This document shows positions 61,141 to 64,000 of a DNA stretch of 64,000 bases, in pieces (within the stretch, counting starts at the first letter, position 1; every line of letters starts with the position of its first letter). Below the pieces are notes generated by a model, which had not been told where the DNA came from, did no database searches, and saw only the letters and a list, made by a program, of their open reading frames with translations. Source of the stretch: Vitellaria paradoxa (taxonomy: Eukaryota > Streptophyta > Magnoliopsida > Ericales > Sapotaceae); NCBI GenBank assembly GCA_019916065.1, contig CM034236.1, positions 15,763,167 to 15,827,166 on the forward strand, given 5' to 3'. A program made the translations under genes and the position numbers.

Positions 61141-61450
61141 TTTTCTTGCTCACTGGATTTAAAATCACTTGATTGATGTTCATAGATTTTAAATTGCTTG
61201 AAATCCTTAATTGAAATTTATAGTGTATATATCTAAATTTATATTTATTTTATTTGTAATTAATTTAATTAAGTTGAGGGTAAAACTGTCTTTACAATAA
61301 ATATTTTAACAGAATTAGGATCAAAATAACGGAGGGGGGTCGGAGATTACCAATACTTTAAAATAAGAGAGGTGTTTGTAAATTTTAAAATTTGAGGGGT
61401 TTATGTATAATTACCTAAAAGTTTAGGGAGTTCTATTTGTAATTTATCCT

Positions 61451-62077
61451 AAAAAAATATATCAAAGAATATTTTTATTTTCCTTTTAGGAAGCTCGAAA
61501 TATGAATTTAAGTAAAAAAATAGACATAGAAATAAAACAATCATTTTACAACCCGAATTAAGACCTAAACCAAAAATAAGATCAAGAATAAAATAGTCAT
61601 TTTACAACCTATAAAAGTGATTAAGAGAAATTTGTGATTGCAAAATAGTTACTTTTTTTCCCCTTTTTGGATCAAATCTTAATAACAATAGAATTATTAT
61701 TCCATCACTTAACTTGTGGAATATTTTTTTCTCACTTAATTTGGGAATAGCTATTCCTGAAGAATAGCATTCCAATTTAATTTTTTTAATATCAAACACG
61801 AGAATATATTAAAATGAAAATAGATTCTATTCTGTTTCATTTCATTATTACATACTGAACATAGCTTAATATTTTGAGAAGTAAAGCTCGATTAAGAGAG
61901 AATCTTGATATTTTATAAAAAAAAAAAAAGCCAAATTAATATAAATATAATTATAAAATTATAGAGATTAAAAATAGTTATAAAGTTAAAATAGAATTTC
62001 ACAATATGAATTATATATATATATATATTATCAATTCAATTACATCTAACATCCTCACTTATATATATATATATATA
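61451..62077. other. AT-rich spacer, no gene seen
   Basis: TA runs at about 62015-62028 and 62061-62077. No ORF with protein character. Confidence 0.5.
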
Positions 62078-63543
62078 CTAGTAATATAATATGTGCGATG
62101 TACAGATTCGTTATATTATATGGTTAAATTGAGCGTACTATTATATGCTAAAATAGTTAAGTTGTAGAAATATATTTGAAAGTAATATATATTGTTGTTT
62201 ATTCAAATTAATTAAATAGTGAAATAAAATAAATTAAAATATTGATACCATCAATAGTATCAATTCAATTAAATTCAAATTCTAATAAATTTAAAAAAAG
62301 AAAAAAATTAAAAAGGTTGAAGAATAACAACACTTTTCTTATATAATTAATCTACTTATTGTTTTCATTCTTTCTACCATAGTATATATATATTAATTAT
62401 ATATAAAAACTTACAAAATATATATCGATTACATATAAGAATTTTAAAAAATTAAAATTTAAGTACGTATTTAGCAAATCACAAAATCGAAGAGAAAATT
62501 ATTGTAATAAAAAGTCTCTAAGAAATTTAAAAGAAAAGAAGATTTTGTATCTATTTATAAATTTTAGATCTTATTTTATTTAGATTAGAATATTATTTTT
62601 AAATCCTATCTTAATTTTGATTATAAGAATATTATTTTGATCGAATTAAAAGTTAAAAAAAAATTGAGTGGCACTTCAATTAAATTGATTTATCCCTTGC
62701 CAATTTTATTTTTTAATTTCTAATATTGTTTGATACTTTTTAATAAATAATATTACAATGTATATATAATTTTAATGAACAATATTACAATTTAATTTAA
62801 GATATATCACTTATTTTGTTTAATAATATTTTGTATTATTTTATTTAATAATTATTATTATATTTATTATTTTTTAAATAATAATTTATTAAATTATAAA
62901 AAATTAAAAATAATAAGTTATATGATTATTAAATAGAAGTATCGATTCAATAAAAATATCAAGTGATATCCATGAACATTACAGTTTTAATAAAATTGTG
63001 AATAAGTGATAATTATGTACAATATTAATTCCATCTAGATTATATAATTATAAATTAAGATAATTATAATTATAAATTTATGTTAATAAATTAAAATCTT
63101 TATTTAACAGGCTAATTATTTTTTTAATTATTTTGTTTAATAATAATAATAATATTTATTATGTTTTAAATAATAATTTATTAAAATATAAAAAAAATAA
63201 AAATAAGAATATGTTTTAAATAAAATTAAAATAAAAATAAAAAATAAGAAGTTATATGACAAATAGAAGTACAGATTAAATAAAAATATTAAGTGATATT
63301 CATGAATATTCTAGTTTGAATAAAATAAAAAATTTGTGAATAAGTAGTAATTGTGTAAAATACTAATTTCTTTATAAGATAATTAAGATAACTATAATTA
63401 GGAGATGTATGTTACAGTCATATAACGGTAGCGTAACTTAAATCGTATGTGATTTAAGATAATTATAATTAGGTGTCATATGTCACACTGTAACGCAAGT
63501 TAACTGTGGTGCAGCACGATTCTACTTTATATATATATAAACT
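62078..63543 (-). mobile_element. Decayed Helitron-like element, minus strand
   Basis: Read on the minus strand, the 3' end is TGTACATCGCACA (imperfect hairpin), TATTATATTA, CTAG then T, very like the 3' ends of the Helitrons at 45546 and 51025 (ATCGCAC is shared with the latter). The candidate 5' end near 63543 reads TTTATATATATATAAAGTAG, one base from the usual TCTATA form. The interior is AT-rich, with a duplication and no transposase. Confidence 0.45.
62800..63410. repeat. Tandem duplication of about 300 bp
   Basis: TTTAAATAATAATTTATTAAA, AAGTGATATCCATGAACATT and TGTGAATAAGTGATAATT-type phrases occur once at about 62870-63020 and again, in order, at about 63165-63350, with offsets of about 290 to 330 bp. 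Confidence 0.6.
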
Positions 63544-64000
63544 CAAAATCCGAACATCATGATACACTAACAAATCGTTCAAGAAATGCTCAATTTAAAC
63601 TTAATTTATATAAATTTCAAAAACAATATTTGGTGCAGCTGTATCAATCACAATTTTTAACATGTGATTATCCATATCAAATGAGTAATGTAATATAACT
63701 AGAATTCTTCTTTAGAATTTACCCTAGAATGAAGTGTTATGGATATGTACTCATATATATAATAACCATTTAAAATATAATTTTATTACAATAATACCAC
63801 TATCATGGTTTTTTTTTTTAATGTCAAATAGAAGTGTAATTTTGCCATAAAAAAATTATTATTTTTCTCTAATTTTTCGATAAACAAATTTAATAGAGAA
63901 CTATTTTTAGTTAATATATCAAATAAAAGAGTAGTGATATTGAAATAGAAACTCTGAAGACTAACTCAACTGATAAGATTTTAAGTTTACTTATTAGAGA
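63544..64000. other. AT-rich spacer, no gene seen
   Basis: No ORF, repeat end or motif of note up to the window end. Confidence 0.5.

Larger units (their letters stand above)
53104..61450. mobile_element. Pack-MULE-like element carrying DnaJ gene pieces, split by a copia insertion
   Basis: The left terminus (53104-53303) and the reverse complement of the right terminus (61247-61450) align over about 200 bp: AATTACACCTAAACTC/AATTACAAATAGAACTC, AATTTTGACCCTA/ATTTTGATCCTAA, and ATTGTAAAG followed by TTTACCCTCAA-like sequence. Flanks TTAAAAATA (53095-53103) and AAAAAAATA (61451-61459) are a possible decayed 9-bp duplication. Inside are pieces of a DnaJ/HSP40 gene and a separate minus-strand open stretch. 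Removing the copia insert gives an element of about 1.8 kb. Long TIRs plus host exon fragments is the Pack-MULE pattern. Confidence 0.75.

Overview
The window reads as nuclear DNA of a flowering plant, probably a eudicot. The evidence is an R2R3-MYB gene with the canonical plant introns, a plant-type folate-biopterin transporter gene, very AT-rich spacers, and dense layers of plant transposon types (Sirevirus, copia, gypsy, MULE, Helitron, SINE, MITE). I cannot name the species. No tRNA, rRNA or CRISPR was seen. Only two host loci are supported: an intact MYB gene (13603-15291, +) and a folate-biopterin-transporter-like gene (19203-21647, -) that carries a frameshift and an in-frame stop.

Layout. 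1-8676: decayed Sirevirus-type Ty1/copia element, cut by the window start inside gag, with pol, an envelope-position ORF, several polypurine tracts and a 3' LTR. 8677-13602: AT-rich spacer with a micro-insertion and a MITE next to the MYB promoter. 13603-15291: MYB gene with a MITE in intron 1. 15292-19202: repeat remnants. 19203-21647: transporter. 21648-30625: spacer with hairpin MITEs and a 1.6 kb long-TIR element. 30626-35455: gypsy LTR joined to a broken integrase, then a decayed mudrA-type transposase. 35456-40914: tandem repeats, a long inverted-repeat element, two tRNA-derived SINEs with perfect target duplications, and a second micro-insertion. 40915-45546: a 4.6 kb non-autonomous Helitron. 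45547-49435: four MITEs. 49436-51025: a second Helitron built as a head-to-tail dimer. 53104-61450: a MULE-type element carrying pieces of a DnaJ/HSP40 gene, into which a nearly complete copia element (54310-60877) inserted with a GAAAT target duplication. 61451-64000: AT-rich, with a decayed minus-strand Helitron.

The most unusual signal is in the 54310-60877 copia element. At the primer-binding position there is no tRNA-type TGG start. Instead a 15-nt segment is perfectly complementary to a segment of the element's own LTR, which raises the possibility of self-primed reverse transcription. Second is a pair of 15-17 nt insertions sharing T(n)GGTAAG, each flanked by a perfect 14-15 bp duplication, best read as extremely 5'-truncated SINE copies.
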